Position numbers and translations under genes: made by a program. From assembly GCF_003051085.1 (NCBI RefSeq), contig NZ_QAOM01000015.1, positions 1 through 64,000 on the forward strand: 64,000 nt of DNA, given 5' to 3'. The DNA comes from Trichococcus patagoniensis. Lineage in GTDB: Bacteria > Bacillota > Bacilli > Lactobacillales > Aerococcaceae. Of this stretch, positions 26,692 to 36,432 are shown one piece after another. Numbering within the stretch: the first letter of the stretch is position 1; each line of letters begins with the position of its first letter. The notes below the pieces were generated by a model. The model saw nothing but the letters and a program-made list of their open reading frames with translations, had not been told where the DNA came from and did no database searches.

Positions 26692-27756
26692 TTATAGGAA
26701 TGAATTGAATGGTACGTCATTATCGATGCTGAACACATCGTCAAATCCTCTGTTGAAATTGAATTCCATTCTGTCTTTGTCATCCGGATAGACGAATTTG
26801 CCGCCGACTTGCCAGATGTATGGCTTGAATCCATATTGCAGACGATCTTTTTTGAATTTCCACAGTTCGACCAATTCTTTAGGATCCGCCTGGAAGTTCG
26901 ACCAGATATCGTAGTGGACCGGGATGACCACTTTCGCGTTCAATGATTCAGCCATTCTCAGCATATCCACTGAAGTTACCTTGTCGGTGATTCCGCGTGG
27001 GTTTTCGCCGAATGCTCCTAAGCAGACATCCACTTGGTGATCATTTCCATGTTTTGCGAAATAGTTGCAGTAATGGGAATCGCCAGCGTGATACAAGTTT
27101 CCGCCTGAAGTTTTGAACAAGTAGTTGACTGCGATCAAATCCATATCCTGCGGCATTTTACCTCTTAAAACTTCACCTTCTGAAGCTGTAACCAAGGCTG
27201 TGCGGTCGAATGCTTCTAAAGCGACGATCTCGATATCTTTGATTTTCACGCTGTCGCCAGGTTTCACGACAACACATTTTTCTTCCGGCACGCCCCAGCC
27301 GATCCAAGTATCCACAACCGCTTGCGGTCCGACGAATTTCACTGCATCGCTTGAATTTTTCAGAACAGCCGCTGCCGTGTTGATGTCCAAGTGATCGGAA
27401 TGGATATGCGTAACAACCAATGCATCCACGTTCTTCACTTCGAACGGATCGATGACGAACGGTTGAACGCGAAGATTCGGTTGCATATTTTGAACACCGC
27501 TCATCCGTTGCATTTGGTGTCCGTCCTTCATTTTCCCGCTGCCGTGAGATTGTTTGCCTGTGCCGCACCATAAGTCGCATAGGATGTTTGTCGATTCATG
27601 TGATTTCAGCCAAATGCCTGTGCAACCCAGCCACCACATTGCGAAGGTATTTTCTGCCACCACTGTGTCTTCGATTTCTTCGTTCAGCCAAGTGCCCCAT
27701 TCCGGAAAAGTACTCAATACCCAAGACTCTTTTGTTACCCCATCAATTTTACTCAT
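26692..27756 (-). CDS. ulaG: L-ascorbate-6-phosphate lactonase
   Basis: This metallo-beta-lactamase-fold hydrolase of 354 residues is close in length to UlaG. The metal site is in [15 protein letters not shown], with further ligands in [13 protein letters not shown] and [13 protein letters not shown]. It opens ascorbate 6-phosphate to 3-keto-L-gulonate 6-phosphate. The ATG at 27756 is chosen for AAAGGAG eight bases upstream. It is the first gene of the operon; in enteric bacteria ulaG is a separate divergent gene, so the arrangement here differs. Confidence 0.94.
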   Translation of the reverse strand: MSKIDGVTKESWVLSTFPEWGTWLNEEIEDTVVAENTFAMWWLGCTGIWLKSHESTNILCDLWCGTGKQSHGSGKMKDGHQMQRMSGVQNMQPNLRVQPFVIDPFEVKNVDALVVTHIHSDHLDINTAAAVLKNSSDAVKFVGPQAVVDTWIGWGVPEEKCVVVKPGDSVKIKDIEIVALEAFDRTALVTASEGEVLRGKMPQDMDLIAVNYLFKTSGGNLYHAGDSHYCNYFAKHGNDHQVDVCLGAFGENPRGITDKVTSVDMLRMAESLNAKVVIPVHYDIWSNFQADPKELVELWKFKKDRLQYGFKPYIWQVGGKFVYPDDKDRMEFNFNRGFDDVFSIDNDVPFNSFL

Positions 27757-27857
27757 TTTCTCCACTCCTTTGATTTTTAAAGTCTGATCACTTATTTGAT
27801 CGTTTCACTTACTATTCGTTAAACGCCCATAAAATGAACATCTCTTTCGATGGGTTA

Positions 27858-27886
27858 ATCATACAATAAAACGTTTTCATAATCAA
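27858..27886 (-). promoter_or_regulatory. ula operon promoter with internal cre-like site
   Basis: TTGATT (27881-27886), a 17-bp spacer and TATGAT (27858-27863). The spacer contains TGAAAACGTTTTAT (27866-27879), a cre-like site for CcpA with two mismatches at its end. Binding there would block the promoter. Confidence 0.65.
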
Positions 27887-28029
27887 TAGGGCCCAATCAA
27901 ACAATCTTTAGGGGTTTTTTATGATCGTTTTGGTCGTTATGAACGATTTGGTCATCGGCGTCCCTGGAGCTGATTGTTTCAAGGCAGCTCTTGCGTTTAC
28001 GGATACACTCGGTATTTCGGAGCGAATTA

Positions 28030-28128
28030 CCGGTCATAATCCCGACAGAATGCCTGCGCGTCGGGATTTCCGAGTAACAAAACGATCATAATCCCGGCAG
28101 CAAGGCGAAGTCAGCTTGCCGGATTGCA
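28030..28128. repeat. Hairpin array A9: two clear units, 52-bp period
   Basis: CATAATCCC occurs at 28035 and again at 28087, 52 bp apart, each opening a hairpin (ATCCCGAC/GTCGGGAT in the first; AATCCCGGCA/TTGCCGGATT, with a bulge, in the second). Sequence to the left (27960-28030) holds further imperfect palindromes. The array lies between the ula promoter and the deoR terminator. Confidence 0.7.
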
Positions 28129-28180
28129 AAAAAAAACAACCAGACGAAGCAGGCATTTCCCGCTTGCGTCCGGTTGTTTG
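28128..28180 (-). terminator. Terminator of the DeoR gene
   Basis: The long arms AACAACCGGACGCAAGC and GCTTCGTCTGGTTGTT, then nine T on the minus strand, lie 20 bp after the regulator's stop. This separates the regulator from the ula operon. Confidence 0.88.
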
Positions 28181-28199
28181 TTATGGCTTTTGGGTATAT

Positions 28200-29006
28200 T
28201 TACTTCGTCGTTCCCGTTTCGTCTTCGCGTTGGTTGTCGTCGACGAATAACACTTTGACTCCTTTTGCTTCGATTTTCTTGATCTGTTCCTTATCCGCCG
28301 ATCGATCGGTGACCAGATGGGTGATTCGGCTGATGTCGGCCGTAGAAAAATTTTGTTCCCGGCCCACTTTGCTGCCCTCCGCCACTACGATTCGCGGTCC
28401 ATTTGTGCGCTCCAGAATCAGCCTGTTGACTGCCGTTTCCGGCAGAGCGAAGGTCGTGATCCCTTTTTCGCTGATTCCGCCCACACCCAAAAAACAGATA
28501 TTCGCCGTCACCTTGGAGAAGGTATACAAAGCGAAATCCCCCACAAGCGATTTTTTCTTTTCATATATTTCCCCGCCCGACAGGACGATTTCCGCTTTCG
28601 AAGACGGTTTCCGGAAAATCGCTCGGCCATTGTTGGTTATGATGGTGACGTTTTGATCCGCCAGATAATTGAGCAAAAAGAACGCGGTCGAGCCCGAATT
28701 GATGAAAATCATATCATGATCATTGACCAGAGTAGCGGCCAACTTTGCGATTTCCTGTTTTTTCGATTTTTTCGGTTTGAATACTGGATACTCTTCTTTT
28801 TGAAAAGTTCCCTCCAACAAACGTGCGCCTCCATAGAAGCGTTCGATGAGGTGCTGATCGTCGAAGCTTTGCAGATCCCGTCTGACGGTGATTTCGGAAA
28901 CATCCAGTTCCTTGGCCAAATCTTCCACCAAAACAACTTTCTTTTCTTGAAGGGCCTTTAAAATATGCTGCCTTCTCTTATAAACGACCCCTTGACTTGA
29001 CTTCAT
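28200..29006 (-). CDS. DeoR family regulator (probable UlaR-like repressor)
   Basis: This regulator has 268 residues from the ATG at 29006 (GGGGTG upstream). An N-terminal winged helix carries VEDLAKELDVSEITVRRDLQSFDD, followed by RFYGGARL. A DeoRC sugar-phosphate sensor domain has INSGSTAFFL and VLSGGEIYEKKKSLVGDFAL. DeoR proteins with this layout bind phosphorylated sugars. It lies directly upstream of the ula operon but is terminated before it. A role as its repressor is inferred from position and from UlaR being a DeoR protein in other bacteria. Confidence 0.92.
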   Translation of the reverse strand: MKSSQGVVYKRRQHILKALQEKKVVLVEDLAKELDVSEITVRRDLQSFDDQHLIERFYGGARLLEGTFQKEEYPVFKPKKSKKQEIAKLAATLVNDHDMIFINSGSTAFFLLNYLADQNVTIITNNGRAIFRKPSSKAEIVLSGGEIYEKKKSLVGDFALYTFSKVTANICFLGVGGISEKGITTFALPETAVNRLILERTNGPRIVVAEGSKVGREQNFSTADISRITHLVTDRSADKEQIKKIEAKGVKVLFVDDNQREDETGTTK

Positions 29007-29180
29007 ATCTTCACCCCGCTTCTTTTCTTTCATTGTACTCGAAACGGACAAAATATCAAAACAAAAAGCATGAAACGAGCATAAAACATTCATTTTTTGT
29101 CGTTCAACTGCATCATCCGGTATTCGTGGTTGATACTGAAGTTATTTACCATAATATATATCAGCAGATGGTGTCCAAGC

Positions 29181-29213
29181 AAAAAAAGACCGAGCCAGTT
29201 TCATGCTCGGCCT
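29181..29213 (-). terminator. Terminator of the rhamnosidase gene
   Basis: The arms CCGAGC and GCTCGG, followed by TCTTTTTTT on the minus strand, lie 20 bp downstream of the stop codon. Confidence 0.8.
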
Positions 29214-29232
29214 ACTATTTGTTTATTTACAT

Positions 29233-32136
29233 TTAAGACTGTAGGGAAATTTTATCAATGATAGGGATTCCTCCACTAAAAGTCGCATCCAATCGCTCCA
29301 ATGTCTCGTCACTGACGAAATTCGAAACAATCGGCAGCTCTTTGAACGCCTCAAACGGCATATCCAAATACTGCAGTGCGATCTCGTTGTTGCGCATCAT
29401 CGGCAATTGCTCGAAGATCACTTTGCGTGCTGGGGTGTACTCCAACAACTCCCGATAGGTCAACTTAGTTGTGACTTCAGGGCGATAGTTCCGTGTCGGC
29501 ATATAGCTCACGCTGTAGTCGCCCGCTTTAACCGTAACACTTACGCCCACTTCAGTAGGGATTGCCTCCTGAAGCCACTCCATTTTCCGGGCCTTTTCCA
29601 GGGACAGATCCGGCAAGGTGATGGTGGCAGTCGTCCCGAAAGGCACGCGGAAGGAGAAGAAGAGCTGCCCGTCCGACATTATTTCCCACGCGCTTTCGAT
29701 GCGGCCGGACACGGATTGGTAATACCCTTCCGCCTTGCCCAGCTGCGCGCTCGGTTGTGGTGCCAAAATGAAATGTCTGTAGCCAGGATGCGCGCTGTCC
29801 GCCTGGATACCCAGAACGCAACGGTACACCCATTCGACAATCGATCCATAGGCATAATGGTTCAGGGAATTCATGTCCGTCCCGGAAATCTTCCCATCCG
29901 GCAGAATCGAATTCCATCGTTCCCAAATGGTGGTCGCTCCCATCTTCACCGCGAACAGCCAGCTCGGGTAATCCTCATTCAGCAACAGACCATAAGCGAG
30001 CTCGTTCATGCCGTTCCTGCTTAAGGCTTCGGCAAAATAAGGCGTACCGACGAATCCGGTCTGCAGGTGGATGCCGCTAGAGATGACCTTATCATAGAAG
30101 TCTTTTGTCATCCGTTCTTTGAATTGCTCGGGACAAAGATCGAAATAGTGGAACAGGATGTAGGCTGTCTGGGTCGTTACCGCCAGTCGCCCCATCACGG
30201 TCAGATATTCATTCTGGATGGCTTGCTTCACTTCCGCGGCCAAGTTGGTGTATACCAACGCATCTTGCGTATGACCCAATACCTCAGCGGCCCGCGCCAC
30301 CAAGGAAGCTGAATGATAGTAATACACAGATGCCACTAGCGAAGTATCGGTGCCGCCCATCGGCGAGTGCGGATTGGCACCGTCCAACGCTAGCCAGTCG
30401 CCGAACTGGAAGCCGGTCGTCCAAAGGCGTTTGGCCCCGGATTTTTCATCCTCACGGCGTATGTATTCCACCCAATCTTTCATGGTCGGATATTGCTCCT
30501 GCAACAATGAGCGATCCCCGTACTGTTCATAAAGAACCCACGGAATGACAGTCGCGGCATCAGACCAAGCGGCTGCTCCGGCACCGGTCACGAAGCCGGC
30601 ATCTCCTTCCGGCTTGATCTGCGGCACAACAAACGGAACCGCGCCATCAAGCGCTTTTTGTTCCAAACGCAGATCGTGCATGAATTTCTTGTAGAAGGCA
30701 GGCGTATACATGTGGTAGCTGGCGGTCCGGGCAAATATCTGGGCATCCCCTGTCCAGCCCATGCGCTCATCGCGTTGCGGGCAATCGGTCGGCACATCGA
30801 GGAAGTTGCCTTTCTGTCCCCATAAAGCATTCTTCAGCAATTGGTTCACATCTGGATTGGCGGTGATGATGCCGCTCGTCTCTTCCAATTCGCTCTGCAG
30901 CACATAGCCTTTGAATCCCAAATCCTGCTCCAAAAGGTCGATGCCGGTTATCTTGGCATAGCGGAAGCCATAGAAAGTGAAGTACGGACGCACTTCTGCC
31001 GGTTTACCGTTGCTGATGTAGGTGAATTTCGCTTCCGCCGTGCGCAGGTTCTCGCGGTAGAAATTGCCTTCCTGCAGCACTTCGCCGACTTCATAGGTGA
31101 TGACGGACCCTTTCGGAACATCCGCGGTGAAGGTGATCCAGCCCGTCATGTTCTGTTTGAAGTCCAGCACCTGCTCCCCGGCAGGTGTCAGGATCAGTTC
31201 CGGCACGAAGGCATCCACGATTTTGATTGGGACACTCAATCGGGCCTGAAGTTTTTCCGTGTCCGCCGCACTCAGCTGCACCGGTTCCCAACGCGCATCG
31301 GTTGCTGCTTCGCTGTACTTATTCCAATCTTTGATTTCCAGATTCGCATCATAGATTTCCCCATCGTAGATGCTGCTGGCGACAAGCGGTCCTTCTGCAG
31401 CCTCCCACGCAGCATCGGTAGCGATGATTTCTTCGGTCCCGTCCTCGTAACTGACGACGCATTCCGCAATCAGACGGAACTGATCCCCGTACAAGTTTTC
31501 GTATCCTCCATCAAAACCGAAACGGCCTTTGAACCAGCCATCCCCCAGCATGAAGCCGATCGCATTGCCGCCTGTTTGAAGGATTTCTGTCACATCGTAA
31601 GTTTGATATTGCTGCCAAAAATCATAGGAATGGAATCCGGGAGCCAGATATTCATCGCCGATCTTTTCCCCATTCAGGTACAGTTCATAAACGCCCAGTC
31701 CGGTCGCATAGATACGTGCCTTACGGATAGGTTTTGTCGGCAGCCGGAATAGTTTCCGCATAAGCGGCATCCTTTCGAACTGGCGGACAGGCTCGATCCA
31801 ATTCCCGGTCCAGGCTTCCTCTTCCTTCGCCGTCTCGAAGTACTGGGTTTCGGACGCCTGTTCCTCTCCGGCGGCGTTCTTTGCGACTACTTTCCAGAAG
31901 TAGCGTGTGCGCGGCTGCAGTAGTATTCCTGGTTGATAGCTCAGAGGATCGAGGTCGGTGCGGCTGCCGCTGTCATGAATGACTTTTTCGTAGTTTTCAT
32001 CCAGTCCAATGACGACCCTTGTGCCCTGCAATTTTTCCCCAAAAGACGCTTCAACTATCCATGAGAGCGTCAGTGTATCGATCAAAAAGCCGATGGGATT
32101 CAGCAGATGATTCGTTTTCAGATTGTATATGTTCAT
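29233..32136 (-). CDS. Alpha-L-rhamnosidase, GH78
   Basis: This enzyme of 967 residues has the full multi-domain GH78 layout. N-terminal beta-sandwich domains (about 1-420) include RKARIYATGLGVYELYLNGEKIGDEYLAPGFHSY. The (alpha/alpha)6 barrel (about 430-780) has DVPTDCPQRDERMGWTGDAQIF, which carries the catalytic acid region, and the later WERWNS. A C-terminal beta-sandwich follows. There is no signal peptide, so it acts inside the cell on imported rhamnosides, with the GPH symporter encoded 55 bp upstream. The last 90 residues after about 870 form an extra tail beyond the usual domain. Released rhamnose enters the rha pathway encoded 10 kb away. Confidence 0.95.
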   Translation of the reverse strand: MNIYNLKTNHLLNPIGFLIDTLTLSWIVEASFGEKLQGTRVVIGLDENYEKVIHDSGSRTDLDPLSYQPGILLQPRTRYFWKVVAKNAAGEEQASETQYFETAKEEEAWTGNWIEPVRQFERMPLMRKLFRLPTKPIRKARIYATGLGVYELYLNGEKIGDEYLAPGFHSYDFWQQYQTYDVTEILQTGGNAIGFMLGDGWFKGRFGFDGGYENLYGDQFRLIAECVVSYEDGTEEIIATDAAWEAAEGPLVASSIYDGEIYDANLEIKDWNKYSEAATDARWEPVQLSAADTEKLQARLSVPIKIVDAFVPELILTPAGEQVLDFKQNMTGWITFTADVPKGSVITYEVGEVLQEGNFYRENLRTAEAKFTYISNGKPAEVRPYFTFYGFRYAKITGIDLLEQDLGFKGYVLQSELEETSGIITANPDVNQLLKNALWGQKGNFLDVPTDCPQRDERMGWTGDAQIFARTASYHMYTPAFYKKFMHDLRLEQKALDGAVPFVVPQIKPEGDAGFVTGAGAAAWSDAATVIPWVLYEQYGDRSLLQEQYPTMKDWVEYIRREDEKSGAKRLWTTGFQFGDWLALDGANPHSPMGGTDTSLVASVYYYHSASLVARAAEVLGHTQDALVYTNLAAEVKQAIQNEYLTVMGRLAVTTQTAYILFHYFDLCPEQFKERMTKDFYDKVISSGIHLQTGFVGTPYFAEALSRNGMNELAYGLLLNEDYPSWLFAVKMGATTIWERWNSILPDGKISGTDMNSLNHYAYGSIVEWVYRCVLGIQADSAHPGYRHFILAPQPSAQLGKAEGYYQSVSGRIESAWEIMSDGQLFFSFRVPFGTTATITLPDLSLEKARKMEWLQEAIPTEVGVSVTVKAGDYSVSYMPTRNYRPEVTTKLTYRELLEYTPARKVIFEQLPMMRNNEIALQYLDMPFEAFKELPIVSNFVSDETLERLDATFSGGIPIIDKISLQS

Positions 32137-32191
32137 TGTGCATGCTCCTATCTTAAAAAATAGGCTGCCTGTGATACGGCAGCCTGCAACA

Positions 32192-33568
32192 TTATCCGTT
32201 CACTCGTTTCGCTTTCAAGTCAGCTGCGATTTCCGGAAGTTTTTTGTCCAAATCATAGAAGAGGATCAACAGAATGCAGATTACCGTGAAGACGATCGGC
32301 AGATAGGCGAAGATCGCCTTGATTGCGAATAAAGCTTCTGTGGATTGCGTTGCCCCTTGCGACACATAGCCGCCCAGACCCAATACGAGCCCGAGGATCA
32401 GTCCGCCCACACCGGAGCCGACTTTTTCGGCAAAAGTTCCTGCCGAGAAAATCAAGCCTTCGCTGCGGATGCCCGTTTTCCATTCGCCGTAATCGGCAAC
32501 GTCACCCAACATGGCGAATCCTGCAACAGCTCCTGGCGCGATGCCGAGTCCGCGGATGACCAACCCGACCAGAATCATCGTGAAGTTTTCCGGGAACAGT
32601 GCGATGATCCCCAACCCGAGCAGCATCACGAAGCTTCCCGATAACACAATTATTTTTTTGCTGAACTTGCTCAACAGAAAAGGCATGAATACCGCGCCTA
32701 CAGCAATCGGCATAAAGGACAGGATACCGATCACCGCGACTTTTGCGGGATCCCCTAAAATCCATTGTGCGTAAAAGATATTGATGCCGCCCAAACCGGA
32801 ACTGATGAAGCCAATCATCATGTAAAGAATCATGATGATCCAATATTTATTCTGCAGCAGCGCTTTGATGTTCGTTTTCAACGGAACCTTTTCGACAGCG
32901 ACAGTGGTCTCGATGACGCGTTCCTTTGAATTTTTGAATAAGAGCAATAACAATAGTGATGAAATAACCCCGAAAACAACCGCCATCCAGGTCCAGGCCT
33001 GTTTATCGCCACCGAAGAAAGTGACAATCGGCAGAACCGCTGCAGTCACTCCCATTGCACCCACAAACCCAGCCAATGTTCGCGATGTCGAAAGGTTGCC
33101 GCGTTCGACAGGATTCGAGGTTGTCGTACCGATCATCGCATTATAAGGAACCATCGTCGCTGTATAGACACCGGCCAAAGCGATCACATAAGTCACGAAA
33201 GCATAGATGGCTTTGCCCGTCGATCCCAGGAAATCCGGAGAAGTGAAAAGCAGTATCATTGCTAATGCATAAGGGATCGCCATCCATAAAATCCAAGGTC
33301 TGGCCTTTCCGTGTTTCGAACGGGTCTTGTCGACGATCGCACCCATCGCCAAATCGGAAGCGCCATCAAAAAGCCGCGCCCACAAGAGGATGTTCCCGAC
33401 GATCACTGCGCTCAGGCCGACCACATCGGTATAGTAATAAGTGATGAAGGAACTGGCTGTCGTGAGCATCAGATTGGCCGCCAAGTTCCCGAAGCCGAAC
33501 GTCAGCTTCTCGCTAATCGGCAGCTTGTTTTCGTCTGTTTGATCCAAAATTCTTGTTTCAGTTGCCAT
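32192..33568 (-). CDS. GPH family sugar:cation symporter
   Basis: This 12-segment membrane protein of 458 residues belongs to the glycoside-pentoside-hexuronide family. Evidence is the N-terminal LPISEKLTFGFGNLAANLMLTTASSF, the A-motif-like DKTRSKHGKARPWILWMAIPYA, and YGEWKTGIRSEGLIFS in the second half. It probably imports rhamnose-containing glycosides or rhamnose with Na+ or H+, judged from cotranscription with the GH78 enzyme. AAAGGAG precedes the ATG. The promoter at 33607-33635 is flanked by 13-bp inverted repeats. Confidence 0.93.
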   Translation of the reverse strand: MATETRILDQTDENKLPISEKLTFGFGNLAANLMLTTASSFITYYYTDVVGLSAVIVGNILLWARLFDGASDLAMGAIVDKTRSKHGKARPWILWMAIPYALAMILLFTSPDFLGSTGKAIYAFVTYVIALAGVYTATMVPYNAMIGTTTSNPVERGNLSTSRTLAGFVGAMGVTAAVLPIVTFFGGDKQAWTWMAVVFGVISSLLLLLLFKNSKERVIETTVAVEKVPLKTNIKALLQNKYWIIMILYMMIGFISSGLGGINIFYAQWILGDPAKVAVIGILSFMPIAVGAVFMPFLLSKFSKKIIVLSGSFVMLLGLGIIALFPENFTMILVGLVIRGLGIAPGAVAGFAMLGDVADYGEWKTGIRSEGLIFSAGTFAEKVGSGVGGLILGLVLGLGGYVSQGATQSTEALFAIKAIFAYLPIVFTVICILLILFYDLDKKLPEIAADLKAKRVNG

Positions 33569-33580
33569 AATTATTGTCTC

Positions 33581-33656
33581 CTTTGTTCTGTTTTGTTTAC
33601 TCTCTTATTAAACCGTTTTCGGCAAAGGCTTACAATGTCGCGCAAACAGAACAAAG
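33581..33656. promoter_or_regulatory. Symporter-rhamnosidase promoter flanked by a 13-bp inverted repeat
   Basis: The promoter reads TTGTAA (33630-33635), a 17-bp spacer and TTTAAT (33607-33612) on the minus strand. CTTTGTTCTGTTT (33581-33593) and its exact complement AAACAGAACAAAG (33644-33656) flank it, one arm beside the ribosome binding site and the other upstream of the -35 box. They are candidate sites for the AraC regulator encoded next door. Confidence 0.55.
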
Positions 33657-33664
33657 TGGTCAAA

Positions 33665-34669
33665 CTACAGGTCTCTGTGCCAAGCTTCCTCGCGGATCTG
33701 TCCCGGCGTCTTTCCGTGCATTTTTTTGAAGGACCGGAAGAAATAGCTCGTATCCAGATAGCCGATTTCCTCGGATATTTCCTCCATCGAATAATTTGAA
33801 AAGACCAGAAGATGACGCGCGTGCAGCATGCGTTGGCGTTGCAGTAATTGCTTGAAAGTGTCGCCCGTCTCTTTTTTGATCAGATTGCCCAGATAATTTT
33901 TGTTGAATCCCAATTGTTGCGCCAGCATTTCCAAAGAAAGCGTGCGGTAATCCTTTTCGATGATCGCTAATGCTTCCGTGACGACTTGATTCTGGTGGCG
34001 TTGCTTCTCTTTCGTCTCTTCTTCGAACGTGCGCGCCAGTTCCATGAACAGCAATGGAAGGTAGAGGTGGATCACTTCGATATTCGGTTCAGCTTCGCCG
34101 TAGTATTCCTCCAGGATGTACTGCATGAAAGTTTGGACTTTTGCATTTTCTCCCGTCCGGAATACCAAAAACTGATCCTCTTCGTGGGTGCGCTGGCTTG
34201 CCAATACGAGAAATTCAGTTAATACCCCGCGTTTTCGCACGAGTTGCTGAAGGATTTTGGTATTGATCGTCTCCACTTTCAACAGGATATTGATGAGGAT
34301 ATCGTTTTCGCCCAATTCCTGGAAGGAATGCGAGCTGCCCCGATCCAGCATAATGATATCACCTTCATTGAGAATGATTTTTTCACCGCTGACTTCCTGG
34401 GTGCAGGAACCGGAATATATATAGTTCAACTCCAAAAACTGATGGTGGTGCAAGGGCATATCCGAATAACGATTGTGCTTACGGATATGGACGTCTCCTT
34501 TTTTGAAGAACATTTCCTCACTCAGTAGGAAATCGCCATTCAAGCGGAACTTATTCCCACTCAAAATTAACTCATTGAGAATATCCAGATCCGTCACATT
34601 GAACCCGGATTTTCGCTGCTCTTTTTCGATTGTGGTTTCTTCCCTTAAAAAACGGTCCAGTTCAAACAT
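33665..34669 (-). CDS. AraC family regulator of the rhamnoside operon
   Basis: This protein of 334 residues starts at an ATG with GGGGAG eight bases upstream. An N-terminal cupin-like sensor (HNRYSDMPLHHHQFLELNYIYSG) is followed by a C-terminal pair of helix-turn-helix motifs (LSLEMLAQQLGFNKNYLGNLIKKETG and MEEISEEIGYLDTSYFFRSFKKMHGKTP). It is clearly related to the regulator at 47502-48458: both have IEKEQ-K near the start, HNRY, HQFLELNYI and FNKNYL. It lies upstream of, and is transcribed with the same direction as, the symporter and rhamnosidase genes, so control of these by rhamnose or a rhamnoside is likely. Confidence 0.93.
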   Translation of the reverse strand: MFELDRFLREETTIEKEQRKSGFNVTDLDILNELILSGNKFRLNGDFLLSEEMFFKKGDVHIRKHNRYSDMPLHHHQFLELNYIYSGSCTQEVSGEKIILNEGDIIMLDRGSSHSFQELGENDILINILLKVETINTKILQQLVRKRGVLTEFLVLASQRTHEEDQFLVFRTGENAKVQTFMQYILEEYYGEAEPNIEVIHLYLPLLFMELARTFEEETKEKQRHQNQVVTEALAIIEKDYRTLSLEMLAQQLGFNKNYLGNLIKKETGDTFKQLLQRQRMLHARHLLVFSNYSMEEISEEIGYLDTSYFFRSFKKMHGKTPGQIREEAWHRDL

Positions 34670-34712
34670 TTTGCCGCTCCCCCTCTCTCGTTGTCTCATC
34701 CACCATTATACA

Positions 34713-34744
34713 GAAAAACCCAACCGGACTCATCGGGTTGGGTG
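34713..34744 (-). terminator. Terminator of the GH3-pgmB operon
   Basis: The arms ACCCAACC and GGTTGGGT, followed by TTTTTC on the minus strand, lie ten bases after the GH3 stop codon. Confidence 0.85.
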
Positions 34745-34752
34745 CATAAAAT

Positions 34753-36432
34753 CTATCTGCGGGCATCCATCAGTCCACAATAAGGATCGATCGGACTCAC
34801 GCCCTTGAAATCGCTCTTGCCAAGAAGTTTAGCGACAAGCGCTTCGATGACTGCTTGGTGATTGTCGTAGGCATTGATGTAGGTCTTCACCATCGGAACA
34901 TCCATGAGGTGGTACGGATTCCCCAGACTCGCAAATACGGTCGGCACTTCATCGACGAACCACGGAATATTGTTCCCCTGGCCGAAGAACGTATACCAAT
35001 TGATTCTTGTAGTTGTGGCATTGCTACGATTTTCGACATTGGCCAGATAAAGGACGGCATCGTATTTCGCATGGAACTGAGAAACGGAATCGAAACCGGT
35101 CGTGAAATCTTCTGGCTGATACAGCGTCACTTGGAAGCCTGCCTTCTCCAACAATGGAATCACTGTTGACGCAATCTGAGTGTTCGCTTCTTCATAAGGT
35201 CCAATCAGTTGCAGCAACAGACGCGGCGTGGCTTCCGGCCGCAACGGAAGGTTTCCGGCTGTGTCCTTGACGAGGGTGATGCCGTTGTCGGCCGCTTGCT
35301 TCGCCCACTCGACATGCTGTACCTTGCGCAGGACAGCCAGCTCCTCTTTTGCGGGAACAAGCAACGATTCCGCCTGCTTTTCCGGCAATTGCAGCGCAGC
35401 CTTCATCGCGAGAATGCGGGTGACTGCTTCATCGAGACGGTCCAAAGTCAGGATACCCGTTTCAATCCCTTCCTGCATGAAACGGATATCCTCCTCAAGA
35501 TCTTTGTTGAACAAAAAGATGTCGCATCCGGCCGCGATCGCCGTCGGAACTGCCAACCGCCGCTCCATCGCTGCGCAGAAACCGACCATCGGCGTAGCAT
35601 CAGTTGTGATGAGGCCATTGAAGCCGAGTTCCTTGCGCAACAACTCCTGCATGATGACCGGAGACAAGGTCGCCGGCAAGAAGGCATCTTCTTCGGCCTT
35701 CTGGACTGCCGGCAAGGCGATATGCCCGATCATCACGGAAAGCGCACCGGCTTCGATTAGGCCCGAGTAGACTTTTCCATAGGTGCTGCGCCATTCCGCG
35801 ATCGGCAACGTGTTGACTGATGTCACCAGATGCTGATCGCGGAAGTCGATGCCGTCACCGGGGAAATGCTTGATCGAGGCTGCCACCCCGTTTTGCTGCA
35901 CGCCTTCAACGAATCCTTGCGCATAGTTCAGGACCGTTTCAGGATCGCTGCCGTACGTGCGCACATTTGTGATCGGATTGTGGAAATTATAGTCGATGTC
36001 CACTACCGGCGCGAAGGCCCAGTTCACGCCCACAGCTGTACCTTCCTTGGCGCAGACTTCCCCGAGATGGTGCCCATAGTCGGCATCCCCGGTGGCCGCC
36101 AGCAACATCGGATTGCCGATGCGCGTGCCGTCCACGGCAATCCCCGTTCCGCCCGCTTCCAGATTCGCCGCGATCAACAGCGGAACTTTCGCTTGTTGTT
36201 GAAGATAACGGTGTGCTTCCTGTACCTCTTCGCCTTTTCCGGGACGAAACAACAATCCGCCGATCTTTTTGTCCACGGCCAGGTCATGCAAAGCCCCTTC
36301 ATCCGTGGACATGCCGATTGGGCAAAACAGCTGCCCCACTTTTTCCTCCAACGTCAGGCTTGCCAAAGTTTGGTTCACCCATGCTATTTGTTCCTCTTTC
36401 AGATAAAAAGGATTCGCTCTCAAATCGATCAT
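34753..36432 (-). CDS. GH3 family glycosidase or phosphorylase (NagZ-like active site)
   Basis: This cytoplasmic enzyme has 559 residues. The (beta/alpha)8 domain (1-350) has the NagZ-type loop K188-H-F-P-G-D-G-x4-D199-x-H201, the Asp-His dyad that replaces the usual glutamate acid/base, and the nucleophile Asp278 in LITTDATPM. A C-terminal alpha/beta domain (about 370-540) follows. Members with this dyad have been reported to act as phosphorylases. Its first codons overlap the stop of a beta-phosphoglucomutase gene (ATGA), so the products are made together. A phosphorylase feeding the mutase is an attractive reading but is inference; a beta-N-acetylglucosaminidase or beta-glucosidase is the alternative. 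Confidence 0.85.
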   Translation of the reverse strand: MIDLRANPFYLKEEQIAWVNQTLASLTLEEKVGQLFCPIGMSTDEGALHDLAVDKKIGGLLFRPGKGEEVQEAHRYLQQQAKVPLLIAANLEAGGTGIAVDGTRIGNPMLLAATGDADYGHHLGEVCAKEGTAVGVNWAFAPVVDIDYNFHNPITNVRTYGSDPETVLNYAQGFVEGVQQNGVAASIKHFPGDGIDFRDQHLVTSVNTLPIAEWRSTYGKVYSGLIEAGALSVMIGHIALPAVQKAEEDAFLPATLSPVIMQELLRKELGFNGLITTDATPMVGFCAAMERRLAVPTAIAAGCDIFLFNKDLEEDIRFMQEGIETGILTLDRLDEAVTRILAMKAALQLPEKQAESLLVPAKEELAVLRKVQHVEWAKQAADNGITLVKDTAGNLPLRPEATPRLLLQLIGPYEEANTQIASTVIPLLEKAGFQVTLYQPEDFTTGFDSVSQFHAKYDAVLYLANVENRSNATTTRINWYTFFGQGNNIPWFVDEVPTVFASLGNPYHLMDVPMVKTYINAYDNHQAVIEALVAKLLGKSDFKGVSPIDPYCGLMDARR

